Shown here: one piece after another, positions 15,438 to 23,593 of the stretch
How the letters are laid out: every line of letters starts with the position of its first letter
How positions within the stretch are numbered: the stretch's first letter is position 1
Assembly: GCA_049302185.1 (NCBI GenBank)
Contig: JBAQLV010000014.1
Span: 1-41,737 of the forward strand
Reading direction: 5' to 3'
DNA from: UBA1546 sp049302185
GTDB taxonomy: Bacteria; Nitrospirota; Thermodesulfovibrionia; Thermodesulfovibrionales; UBA1546
Length of the DNA stretch: 41,737 nucleotides
Program-made: the position numbers and the translations under genes
Notes under the pieces: generated by a model
What the model was told of the DNA's origin: nothing
The model's input: the letters and a program-made list of their open reading frames with translations, nothing else
The model's database searches: none

Positions 15438-16556
15438 ATGCAAAGCATTAAAAATAAAATTCTTTCCGGCAAAAGGCTCACAAAAGAAGAAGCGATTTGG
15501 TTGTTTGAGAGCGATGACATATTCACTCTCGGAAAACTCGCATCCCATGCGTCAAAAAAGAAGAACGGCAATAAAGCATATTTTATAAGAAACATCCATA
15601 TTAACCCCACAAACATATGCGTCAATCGCTGCAAGTTCTGCGCATTCAGCCGCTCTAAAGGAGAAGAAGGCGCCTATGAGATGACACTGGATGAAATTAT
15701 CCAGAAACTAACGCCCCCCCATCCCCCCCTTAGCAAGGGGGGGCAACGGGGGGGTATCCGTACTTCCACGCTTCCACGTTTCCACACTTCTTTTCAAGAG
15801 GTTCACATCGTCGGAGGCCTGCATCCTGATTGGCCTTTTGAATACTATCTGGAGATGTTGTCTTCAATAAAAAAACACTTTCCGAAACTCCAGATAAAGG
15901 CATTCACAGCTACGGAAATTGAATATATGTCAAGGATAAGCGGCAAGAGTGTGTTTGACACGCTGACAGCTCTCAGGAAACACGGTCTTGACACAATGCC
16001 CGGAGGAGGGGCAGAGATTTTTGATGTCGGAGTAAGAAATCAGTTATGCCCTGAGAAGCTTTCATCTGAGGGATGGCTAAATGTCATGGAAACTGCGCAT
16101 AAAGCAGGTATAAAGACGAATGCGACTATGCTATACGGACACGTTGAAACCTATGAGCAGAGGGTTGACCACCTGATGAGACTGAGAGAATTGCAGGACA
16201 GGACAGGAGGATTTCAGGCATTTATTCCGCTGGCATATCACCCCAAAAACACTGAGATAGGCGGTTCGTATTCATCGGGAATTGATGATTTAAAGACTAT
16301 TGCAGTAAGCAGGCTTGTGCTTGATAATTTCGCTCATATTAAGGCTTACTGGATTATGCTTGGAGAGAAGCTTTCACAGCTTGCGCTTTTATTCGGAGCT
16401 GATGATATTGACGGGACAATCATAGAGGAGAAGATTACGCATTCGGCTGGCGCGCTCAGCGGGAATGCAATGACAGCAGAACAGTTAAGGAATCTCATTA
16501 AAAAAGCAGGAAAGGTTCCTGTTGAAAGGGATAGTTTTTACAGGGCTGTTTGTTGA
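15438..16556 (+). CDS. mqnE: Aminodeoxyfutalosine synthase
   Basis: MqnE is a radical SAM enzyme of the futalosine route to menaquinone, joining the chorismate-derived acrylate to adenosine. It has the cluster-binding C61-x3-C65-x2-C68 in NICVNRCKFCAF, the MqnE-specific EVHIVGGLHPDWPFEYYLEM, FTATEIEYM, GGGAEIFDVGVRN and TNATMLYGHVET. The 372 residues include an in-frame insert (TPPHPPLSKGGQRGG plus ISTLPRFHTS-like residues, about residues 93-116) from the repeat at 15714-15790. The next gene, mqnC, overlaps or abuts its end, so both are likely one operon. The start ATG has only a weak GAAAGA site upstream. Confidence 0.94.
   Translation: MQSIKNKILSGKRLTKEEAIWLFESDDIFTLGKLASHASKKKNGNKAYFIRNIHINPTNICVNRCKFCAFSRSKGEEGAYEMTLDEIIQKLTPPHPPLSKGGQRGGIRTSTLPRFHTSFQEVHIVGGLHPDWPFEYYLEMLSSIKKHFPKLQIKAFTATEIEYMSRISGKSVFDTLTALRKHGLDTMPGGGAEIFDVGVRNQLCPEKLSSEGWLNVMETAHKAGIKTNATMLYGHVETYEQRVDHLMRLRELQDRTGGFQAFIPLAYHPKNTEIGGSYSSGIDDLKTIAVSRLVLDNFAHIKAYWIMLGEKLSQLALLFGADDIDGTIIEEKITHSAGALSGNAMTAEQLRNLIKKAGKVPVERDSFYRAVC
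15714..15790. repeat. C/G palindromic insert plus heptamer tract inside mqnE
   Basis: Runs of C then TTAGCAAGGGGGGG (15714-15754) form a palindrome read as TPPHPPLSKGGQRGG; directly after, a period-7 tract (CTTCCAC-type units, 15759-15790) follows. The frame of mqnE is kept. Confidence 0.7.
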
Positions 16557-16557
16557 T

Positions 16558-17688
16558 ATGGATAGAAAGTTGATGAAGAGAATAACAAAAAAAGAAGGAT
16601 TAAGGTTGCTTAAAAACTCTGACCTGCTTGAGCTTGCCCAGCAGGCAGACGGGATAAGGGAAAAACTTCATCCTGAAAAAACCGGCACATTCATTGTTGA
16701 CAGGAATATAAACTACACAAACATCTGCATAAATAAATGCACTTTCTGTGCGTTCTGGAGGGATAAGGAAGACAAAGATTCCTATATATTGAGTGAAGAT
16801 GAGTTATTCAAAAAGATTGAAGAGACAATAAATCTCGGCGGCACACAAATATTAATTCAGGGAGGATTACACCCTGATTTCAATATTGAGTATTACATCA
16901 GCTTGCTAAAATCAATAAAATCACGCTTTGACATTAATGTCCATGGATTTTCACCACCTGAGATATGCTACATCGCCGATAAATCAGACCTGACAATAAG
17001 AGAGACCTTGAGAATATTGAAAGGCGCAGGGCTTGATTCCATCCCCGGAGGAGGCGCAGAGATACTCTCTGACAGGGTGAGGGAGATACTGAGCCCAAGG
17101 AAGATAAAATCATCATCATGGCTTAAGGTAATGGAAGAGGCGCACAGGCTCGGCATGAGGACAACTGCAACAATGATGTTCGGGAGCATTGAAAAACCTG
17201 AGGACATTATTGAACATCTTGACGCAATAAGAAACCTTCAGGACAGGACTGGAGGATTTACCGCATTCATCCCGTGGACATTCCAGCCGGGAAATACAGA
17301 GTTAGTTAAAAGTTCAAAGTTCAAAGTTAAGAGTTCAGAAAAAAGGCTAAAAGGGGCTGCAGAAAACTCTCAACTCTCAACTCTTAACTCTCAACTCCAA
17401 GCAGCTACTGCTGTGGAATATCTCAGGGTGCTTGCGCTATCAAGGATATATCTTGACAACATAAAGAACATTCAGGCATCGTGGGTAACGCAGGGGTTGA
17501 AAATTGCCGAGGTCGCATTGAGGTTCGGTGCAAATGATTTTGGCTCTACAATGATTGAGGAAAATGTTGTTGCATCAGCAGGCGTAAGTTACAGGGTTTC
17601 AAAAGAAGACATCGTCAGGGCAATAAAAAATGCCGGATTCACACCTGCACAGAGAGATACCCGTTACAACATCATAAGAAGATTTTAG
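16558..17688 (+). CDS. mqnC: Cyclic dehypoxanthinylfutalosine synthase
   Basis: MqnC is a radical SAM enzyme that cyclises dehypoxanthinylfutalosine in menaquinone synthesis. It has CINKCTFCAFWR (Cys at residues 57, 61 and 64 from this start), QGGLHPDFNIEYY, FSPPEI, GGGAEIL and TTATMMFGSIE. The protein from ATG 16558 is 376 residues; an earlier ATG at 16522 would overlap mqnE by 35 bases. Near the end an in-frame insert (residues about 248-280, with SSKFKVKSSEKR and SQLSTLNSQLQ) comes from the heptamer tract at 17301-17398. mqnE and mqnC act at separate steps of the same route; mqnA, mqnB and mqnD are not in the window. Confidence 0.94.
   Translation: MDRKLMKRITKKEGLRLLKNSDLLELAQQADGIREKLHPEKTGTFIVDRNINYTNICINKCTFCAFWRDKEDKDSYILSEDELFKKIEETINLGGTQILIQGGLHPDFNIEYYISLLKSIKSRFDINVHGFSPPEICYIADKSDLTIRETLRILKGAGLDSIPGGGAEILSDRVREILSPRKIKSSSWLKVMEEAHRLGMRTTATMMFGSIEKPEDIIEHLDAIRNLQDRTGGFTAFIPWTFQPGNTELVKSSKFKVKSSEKRLKGAAENSQLSTLNSQLQAATAVEYLRVLALSRIYLDNIKNIQASWVTQGLKIAEVALRFGANDFGSTMIEENVVASAGVSYRVSKEDIVRAIKNAGFTPAQRDTRYNIIRRF
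17301..17398. repeat. Heptanucleotide repeats inside mqnC
   Basis: AAGTTCAAAGTTCAAAGTTAA (period 7, 17308-17336) is followed by an inverse-orientation set, CTCTCAACTCTCAACTCTTAA (17367-17398). The two tracts face each other, as TTGAACT versus AACTCTC types, and encode Ser/Lys and Ser/Gln-rich residues in frame. Confidence 0.65.
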
Positions 17689-17711
17689 ATATAAAAAAGT
17701 AAAATAAGTCC

Positions 17712-18400
17712 TTAATACTTCATCACTTCTTCAATCGCCTTCTTTATCCTCGCAGCTGTGGGTATGTAATAGTCTTCAAGTTTTGGAAGAGGAAGGACAA
17801 CGTCGTAGCCCGTGACTCTGATAATAGGCGACTTGAGATAAAGCATTGCATCCTCTGCGATTGTTGCTGAAAGCTCATCCCCTCATGGAAATCTCCCTCA
17901 GATGTGCCGCCGTCTCCGAAATATACGGCAACCGCCTTTTTGTCTCCCCTGTATTTCACTCCCATTGCAGCGCCGACTGCATGAGGCAGCTGTGTCCCGA
18001 CAGGCACACATACCGGAAATATATTCAAGTCATCATGGCATTTTATGCCTCTTTCATCTCCAGACCAGTACTGAAACAGCATATACAATGGATACCCCAT
18101 TGTTATATAGACACCCATTTCCCTGAATGACGGGAATATCCAATCTGATTTCTCAAGCGCAAATGCGCTTCCGATCTGCGATGCGTCCCGACCGAGGATT
18201 GATGCGTAGGTGCCGAGCCGTCCTTCTCTCTGAAGGTTTAGGGCGCGCTGATCAAATGTCCGCGAGAGGATGAGAAGTTCATACATTTTTTTAATCTGTT
18301 CATCGGACAAGGAAGGCATGAGGGACTCATCAACATTGCCTTTTTCATCAAGGACTTCAAGCCGTTTTACATTGCATGATTCTATAATTTTTTCAGGCAT
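17712..18400 (-). pseudogene. Pyruvate dehydrogenase E1 alpha/beta deletion chimera
   Basis: From ATG 18400 (AAGAGGG upstream) the minus strand encodes the N-terminal half of pyruvate dehydrogenase E1 alpha, with GTYASILGRDASQIGSAFAL, WIFPSFREMGVYI and the TPP motif region FGDGGTSEGDFHEGM. At about 17880 alpha similarity stops. In another frame the last 54 residues of E1 beta follow: ELSATIAEDAMLYLKSP, RVTGYDVVLP and the end AIEEVMKY. The intervening C-terminal half of alpha and most of beta are gone, so one deletion fused the two genes and shifted frame. Neither subunit can be functional. An E2/lipoamide dehydrogenase partner is not in the window. Confidence 0.8.
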
Positions 18401-18507
18401 AGATACCCTCTTTAAGATTATACCCATAAAATGTTTCTTAGAAAAGAAGAAAATAAGTATTTCATGGAATCCTATGGAACTGATGATATAATTATATTGA
18501 GGATTCT

Positions 18508-19602
18508 ATGATAATCGGAATACCGAGAGAGATTAAAAAAGAGGAATACAGGGTTGCAATGACGCCTGAAGGAGCTGCGGAGCTTAAAAAGGATGGGCAT
18601 ACAATACTTGTTGAAACAGGCGCAGGTGAAGGAAGCGGGTTTTCTGATGATGAATATCTTCAGGCTGATGCTGATATTGTTGACAGGGCAACTGTTTTCA
18701 GAAAGTCTGACCTGATTGTAAAAGTTAAAGAACCTCTGCCTCAGGAATATGATTTATTGAGAGAGGGGCAGGCGATATTCACATATCTTCACCTCGCCCC
18801 GAACCGTGAACTTACAGAACTGCTTCTTAAGAAGACGATAACAGGCATTGCTTATGAGACTCTTCAAAAAGACGGCGCTCTTCCTCTGCTCGCTCCAATG
18901 AGTGAGATTGCCGGAAGGATGGCGCCTTTAATGGGAGCATATTATCTCCAGAAGATTCATCACGGCGAAGGCGTTCTTGTAACAGGCACGGTAGGTGTGA
19001 AGCCTGCAAAAGCAGTGATACTCGGCGCTGGTGTTGTCGGCACAAATGCAGCGCATGTATGCATAGGCCTCGGGATGGATACAGTTGTTATAAACAAAGG
19101 CGTTGAGAAACTGCAGAGGCTTGACGAGATGTTCATGGGAAGGGTAAAGACCCTGCCGTTGACTTCACATAATATCGCTGAAGAAATAAAAGATGCTGAT
19201 ATTTTAGTCGGGGCCATACTTGTGCCCGGAGGAAGAACGCCAATACTCATTACCAGAGATATGCTTAAGACAATGAAAAGGGGCGCTGTAATAATTGATG
19301 TGTCTGTTGATCAGGGAGGGTGCATTGAGACATCAAAACCGACAACACATGACAATCCTGTCTATGAAGTGGATGGAATAATACATTACTGTGTTGCAAA
19401 TATGCCCGGCGCATATCCAAGGACATCTACTCTTGCGCTTACGAATGCAACGCTTCCTTATGTCAAACTTCTTGCAAATAAAGGAATCGAGAAGGCGATA
19501 AGAGAAAATTCCGAAATAAAAACAGCCCTGAATACCTATAAAGGCGAAATCACTAACAAGGCGCTTGCAGAGTCCATGGGGATAGCATATAAAGGCATGT
19601 AA
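18508..19602 (+). CDS. ald: Alanine dehydrogenase
   Basis: Ald interconverts L-alanine and pyruvate with NAD. The 364-residue protein begins MIIGIPREIKKEEYRVAMTP, with the substrate Arg (R15) and VKVKEPL, and has the NAD-binding ILGAGVVGTNAAHVCIGLG and DVSVDQGGCIET segments, with TTHDNPVYEVDGIIHYCVAN near the active site. The length fits the family. A TATAAT lies 15 bases before the ATG, with TGAGGA as the ribosome-binding site. It is divergent from the pyruvate dehydrogenase remnant, which also concerned pyruvate. Confidence 0.96.
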   Translation: MIIGIPREIKKEEYRVAMTPEGAAELKKDGHTILVETGAGEGSGFSDDEYLQADADIVDRATVFRKSDLIVKVKEPLPQEYDLLREGQAIFTYLHLAPNRELTELLLKKTITGIAYETLQKDGALPLLAPMSEIAGRMAPLMGAYYLQKIHHGEGVLVTGTVGVKPAKAVILGAGVVGTNAAHVCIGLGMDTVVINKGVEKLQRLDEMFMGRVKTLPLTSHNIAEEIKDADILVGAILVPGGRTPILITRDMLKTMKRGAVIIDVSVDQGGCIETSKPTTHDNPVYEVDGIIHYCVANMPGAYPRTSTLALTNATLPYVKLLANKGIEKAIRENSEIKTALNTYKGEITNKALAESMGIAYKGM

Positions 19603-19781
19603 TATTTTTTTGACACCTCTAACGCTTATCTGTTTTTAATATCCTCAACTGCTTCTTTTGCTGGGGGATATGATACCAGAAATTGTTTTTTATACATGCA
19701 GAACATTAAAGGTTGATAAGAGATGCGGAGAAGATGCCTATTTTGTCAATCAACTTCTACAGTATTTTTGTAAAATAAGGT

Positions 19782-20159
19782 ATGGCTTTCAGGGTAAACA
19801 GGGAGCGATTCAGAGAGCTTGCAGAAAGTGCGCTTGAAAGATTGCCTGAAGAGTATAGGAAATATTTCATGAATATTACGATCTCCGTAGAGGATTATCC
19901 ATGCAGGGAAGATGCAGAAAGATTGAACTTAAAGAGAAATCGCCTGCTCGGGCTCTACAGCGGAGTTCCCCATACGGACAAGGAAGGGTTTTTTACCATT
20001 CCTTATCCCCTGCCTGACAGGATAATCCTTTATCAGAGGAATATCGAAGACATATGCTCAACGGAAGAGGAGCTTGTTGAACAGATTTGGAAGACACTCA
20101 CACACGAAGTCGGCCACTACTTCGGACTTTCAGAGAAGGATATGGGAAAATACGAATGA
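19782..20159 (+). CDS. Zincin-like metallopeptidase family protein
   Basis: The 125-residue protein fits the DUF1025/zincin-1 family (PF06262). It contains the zinc motif H108-E109-V-G-H112 in LTHEVGHYFGLSEKD, preceded by the family segment LLGLYSGVP and PDRIILYQRNIE. The family is compact and found as single-domain proteins; its substrate is not known. It is a free-standing gene upstream of cysE-cysS. Confidence 0.85.
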   Translation: MAFRVNRERFRELAESALERLPEEYRKYFMNITISVEDYPCREDAERLNLKRNRLLGLYSGVPHTDKEGFFTIPYPLPDRIILYQRNIEDICSTEEELVEQIWKTLTHEVGHYFGLSEKDMGKYE

Positions 20160-20227
20160 AGACTATTTTTGTTTTATTGCAGATTGATCTCTATGAATCA
20201 TCTTTAAAGCAAATAATGTTTTTATTG

Positions 20228-20233
20228 TATAAT
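20228..20233 (+). promoter_or_regulatory. -10 box before the cysE-cysS gene
   Basis: A perfect TATAAT preceded by TTG lies 8 bases before the ATG at 20242. The -35 is poor (TTTAAA 19 bases upstream). No ribosome-binding site lies between, so the mRNA is probably leaderless. Confidence 0.45.
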
Positions 20234-20241
20234 ACATATCC

Positions 20242-22368
20242 ATGGGCTTATGGGGAGATATAAGGCAAGATTTTAAGGCTGTTTTTGAGAAAGACCCTGC
20301 AGCAAAAAACAGCCTTGAGGTGATGTTCGCCTATCCGGGTTTCCACGCCATACTCCTTCACAGGATAAACCATATCCTCTGGAACCTCAGCATCCCTGTA
20401 ATCCCGCGATTTCTCTCACACATAGTAAGACTTTTCACAGGCATTGAGATACATCCTGCAGCAAAGATAGGCCCCGGCCTTTTCATTGACCACGGCATGG
20501 GCGTTGTGATTGGGGAGACAACAGAAATCGGGGAAAACGTTCTTCTTTATCAGGGTGTGACATTAGGCGGCACAGGAAAAGAAAAAGGCAAAAGGCATCC
20601 CACGCTCGGCAATAATGTCACCGTCGGCGCAGGCGCAAAAATACTCGGTGCGATAAAGATAGGAGACAACGCGATAATAGGGGCAAACTCCGTGATACTT
20701 AAAAATGTGCCTGATAATTCCATCTCCGTCGGAGTGCCGGGAAGGGTGACAAGAAAGAAAGTTATAAGAATGACTACAGAGGAAGGGCTTGTTGAGTTTT
20801 ATGACTATTTCCCTGACCCCCTTTCAGAAAAGCTGAAAGAACTGGAATCACACGTTGATGCCATTACAAAGAAGATAGATGCAATAGAGAAGGCTCAGAA
20901 GACAGGAGGAAAGATGAAGGTCTATAACACCCTCACAGCGGAAAAAGAAGACTTTATCCCTCTGAATAAAGACAGGGTGAATATGTATGTATGCGGCGTC
21001 ACTGTATATGACAGTTGCCATATTGGGCACGCAAGAAGCGCAATAGTGTTTGACGTGATTCAGAGATACCTCAGATACAGAGGCTTTAATGTGACATTCG
21101 TGAGAAATTTCACTGATATTGACGACAAGATAATCAACAGGGCAAAGAAAGAGGGAATTCCGTGGAATGAGGTCGCAAGGAAATACACTGAAGAATTCTA
21201 CAGCGACATGGACAGCCTCGGAGTTGCGCGTGCTGACATAGAGCCCAAGGCTACAGAGCATATAAAAGAGATGATAGAGATTATAAAGGGGCTGATAGAT
21301 AAAGGATACGCCTACGAGAGAGATGGAAGCGTCTATTTTGAGGTAAATAAATTCCCTGAATACGGGAAGCTTTCAAAGAGAGACAAGGAAGACATGATGG
21401 CTGGCGCAAGGGTTGAGGTGGATGAAAGAAAAAAAGACCCGATGGATTTTGCGCTCTGGAAGGCATCAAAAGAAGGTGAGCCTTTCTGGGAAAGCCCGTG
21501 GGGAAAGGGAAGGCCGGGATGGCACATAGAGTGCACTGCAATGTCAATGAAGCATCTTGCTGAGAGCTTTGACATTCACGGCGGCGGCGCTGATTTGATA
21601 TTCCCGCATCATGAAAACGAGATTGCCCAGTCAGAGGCATTTACAGGCAAGCCTTTTGTCAGATACTGGATGCACAACGGCTTTATCACAATTGACAAGG
21701 AGAAGATGTCAAAGTCCCTCGGGAACTTCTTTACGATAAAAGAAGTCCTTGATAAATATGACCCTGAGTCTATAAGGTTCTTCCTGCTTTCAACTCATTA
21801 CAGAAGCCCGATAGAATTTTCTGACGAACAGCTCAAGGAAGCAGAGGTTTCCATTGACAGATATTATACAACGCTCTCAAGGATTGGGGCTTTTGCCGCA
21901 AGGAACGAGCCGGGAGAAAAGACTTCTCCTCTGGAAAAGGCGTTTGAGAACGTGGTTTATTCATTCAAGGAAAAATTTCAGGCTGCAATGGATGACGATT
22001 TTAACACTGCCCTTGCCGTAGGGCATATCTTTGAACTCATAAGAGAGGCAAACAGATTCCTTGACACCAGTCCTTCAGGGCAGAATGCAAGCGGACTTAT
22101 AACAAAGACAAAAGAGCTTTTGCTGGAAGCCGGCAGTATCCTGAACATCTTCAGGAAAACACCTGATGAATGGCAGGCGGCATTGATGAAAACCAAGAAG
22201 ATTCCTCTGACAGAAAAAGATATTCTGAACAGGATAACATCAAGGGAAGAGGCGAGACAGAAAAAGGACTGGGCAGCAGCGGATACAATAAGAAAGGAAC
22301 TTGATGAGAAGGGAATAATACTTGAGGACAAGAAAGACGGGACAGGCTGGAAGATTAAGGTTGGGTAA
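20242..22368 (+). CDS. cysS: Serine acetyltransferase-cysteinyl-tRNA synthetase fusion
   Basis: One open frame of 708 residues holds two enzymes. Residues 1-220 are CysE (serine O-acetyltransferase): a helical head, the hexapeptide-repeat left-handed helix with IDHGMGVVIGETTEIG, GVTLGGTGKEKGKRHP and VGVPGRV, then a coiled coil (198-218). Residues 225-708 are CysS: zinc-binding CGVTVYDSCHIGHARS, WHIECTAMS, FPHHENEIAQ and KMSKSLGN. CysE makes O-acetylserine for cysteine synthesis and CysS charges tRNA-Cys, so the fusion links making and using cysteine. An internal ATG (20914, residue 225) has GGAGG five bases upstream, so a separate CysS could also be made. A missing stop from a sequencing error at the joint cannot be excluded. 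Confidence 0.9.
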   Translation: MGLWGDIRQDFKAVFEKDPAAKNSLEVMFAYPGFHAILLHRINHILWNLSIPVIPRFLSHIVRLFTGIEIHPAAKIGPGLFIDHGMGVVIGETTEIGENVLLYQGVTLGGTGKEKGKRHPTLGNNVTVGAGAKILGAIKIGDNAIIGANSVILKNVPDNSISVGVPGRVTRKKVIRMTTEEGLVEFYDYFPDPLSEKLKELESHVDAITKKIDAIEKAQKTGGKMKVYNTLTAEKEDFIPLNKDRVNMYVCGVTVYDSCHIGHARSAIVFDVIQRYLRYRGFNVTFVRNFTDIDDKIINRAKKEGIPWNEVARKYTEEFYSDMDSLGVARADIEPKATEHIKEMIEIIKGLIDKGYAYERDGSVYFEVNKFPEYGKLSKRDKEDMMAGARVEVDERKKDPMDFALWKASKEGEPFWESPWGKGRPGWHIECTAMSMKHLAESFDIHGGGADLIFPHHENEIAQSEAFTGKPFVRYWMHNGFITIDKEKMSKSLGNFFTIKEVLDKYDPESIRFFLLSTHYRSPIEFSDEQLKEAEVSIDRYYTTLSRIGAFAARNEPGEKTSPLEKAFENVVYSFKEKFQAAMDDDFNTALAVGHIFELIREANRFLDTSPSGQNASGLITKTKELLLEAGSILNIFRKTPDEWQAALMKTKKIPLTEKDILNRITSREEARQKKDWAAADTIRKELDEKGIILEDKKDGTGWKIKVG

Positions 22369-22556
22369 ACAGAGAATAGTAGGGCAATACAGACATTGCT
22401 CATAAATTTCTTTAACTCGATGGATTATTAAGATTATCCCGAGTTGTTATTATAGGTAAAATGCGGCATAAACCATCAGTGGAATGTAGCAAAGGTATCG
22501 AAAAATAAATTTTTTCGCAACATCTGCATTGCTTCAGCTTTTCTATCGTTAAAGAG

Positions 22557-23495
22557 ATGCAGTTAACGATATATACCCTGATAGCTTATTTAATTATCTT
22601 TGCTCCAATGAACAACATAGATAAAATAGAGACAAATCTTAAATCCCACGTAAGACACCTCTCAGAAGATATAGGCACAAGAACTTATCAGGAGACAGAG
22701 AAACTCAACAAGGCTGCTGATTATATAGAGGAGAAATTCCGCTCTTACAGATGCAATGTAAAGAGGCAGTCATTCAAAGCTGAAAACAAGACCTACTACA
22801 ACATAGAGGCAGAGGTAAAAGGGACTTCAGAAGGAAAAGGAATCATTGTCATAGGCGCTCATTATGATACTGCTTGGGGCACTCCGGGGGCTGATGACAA
22901 TGCAAGCGGAGTTGCGGGGCTTCTTGAGCTTGCGCGCCTCACATCAGAAAAACCTCTTCCGCTGACAGTGCGTTTTGTTGCATTTGCCCTTGAAGAGCCT
23001 CCTTTTTTCAGGACGCGGAATATGGGAAGCTATGTTTATGCTGAAAGCCTTAAGAATGAGGCCGCTGATGTCAAAGGCATGATAGCTCTGGAAATGCTTG
23101 GGTATTTCTGCGATAAGAAGGGTTGTCAGTATTATCCCCTGCCTTTTTTCAGATGGTTTTACCCTGACAGGGGCAATTTCCTTGCATTTGTAGGCAACAT
23201 CCGGTCAAGGCAGTTCACGCTGAAGATGAAAAAGGCATTTCAAAAATCATCCTCTTTGCCTGTTGAATCACTGAACACAATCTCGCTGGTGCCGGGCGTT
23301 GATCTTTCAGATCATCTCTCATTCTGGAGATTCGGTTATCCTGCATTCATGATTACAGACACCGCATTTTACAGAAACCCGCATTACCACGGCTACGGTG
23401 ATAGAGCCGATACACTTGACTATAAAAGAATGGCTGAATTTGTGAAAGGGCTTTATAATGCGCTGGAAGTGGTTATGGAAGAGGGGAAAAAGTAA
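22557..23495 (+). CDS. M28-family metallopeptidase
   Basis: The 312-residue protein fits the M28 aminopeptidase-like zinc peptidase fold: GAHYDTAWGTPGADDNASG supplies the first His and the bridging Asp, ALEEPPFF carries the catalytic Glu, MIALEMLGYF is typical of the family, and GVDLSDHLSFWRFGYPAFMITD gives the later ligand region. From ATG 22557 there is a hydrophobic head (LTIYTLIAYLIIFAP) that could be an anchor; a start at the second Met (residue 18) would give a cytosolic enzyme. Neither start has a good ribosome-binding site. The substrate is unknown. Confidence 0.82.
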   Translation: MQLTIYTLIAYLIIFAPMNNIDKIETNLKSHVRHLSEDIGTRTYQETEKLNKAADYIEEKFRSYRCNVKRQSFKAENKTYYNIEAEVKGTSEGKGIIVIGAHYDTAWGTPGADDNASGVAGLLELARLTSEKPLPLTVRFVAFALEEPPFFRTRNMGSYVYAESLKNEAADVKGMIALEMLGYFCDKKGCQYYPLPFFRWFYPDRGNFLAFVGNIRSRQFTLKMKKAFQKSSSLPVESLNTISLVPGVDLSDHLSFWRFGYPAFMITDTAFYRNPHYHGYGDRADTLDYKRMAEFVKGLYNALEVVMEEGKK

Positions 23496-23593
23496 ATAAC
23501 GCAACACATTTTTTTAACGTAAGAACATCGCCTATCAGCGAATATCTTCAAGATTGTCCGAGTCAATCCAACAAATTTAAGTTAAAATAAATC

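Noticed and set aside
19669..19830. A short frame before the metallopeptidase with KRCGEDAYFVN, hinting at a PP2C phosphatase start
   Set aside because: Too short, overlaps the metallopeptidase start in another frame and has no further phosphatase motifs.
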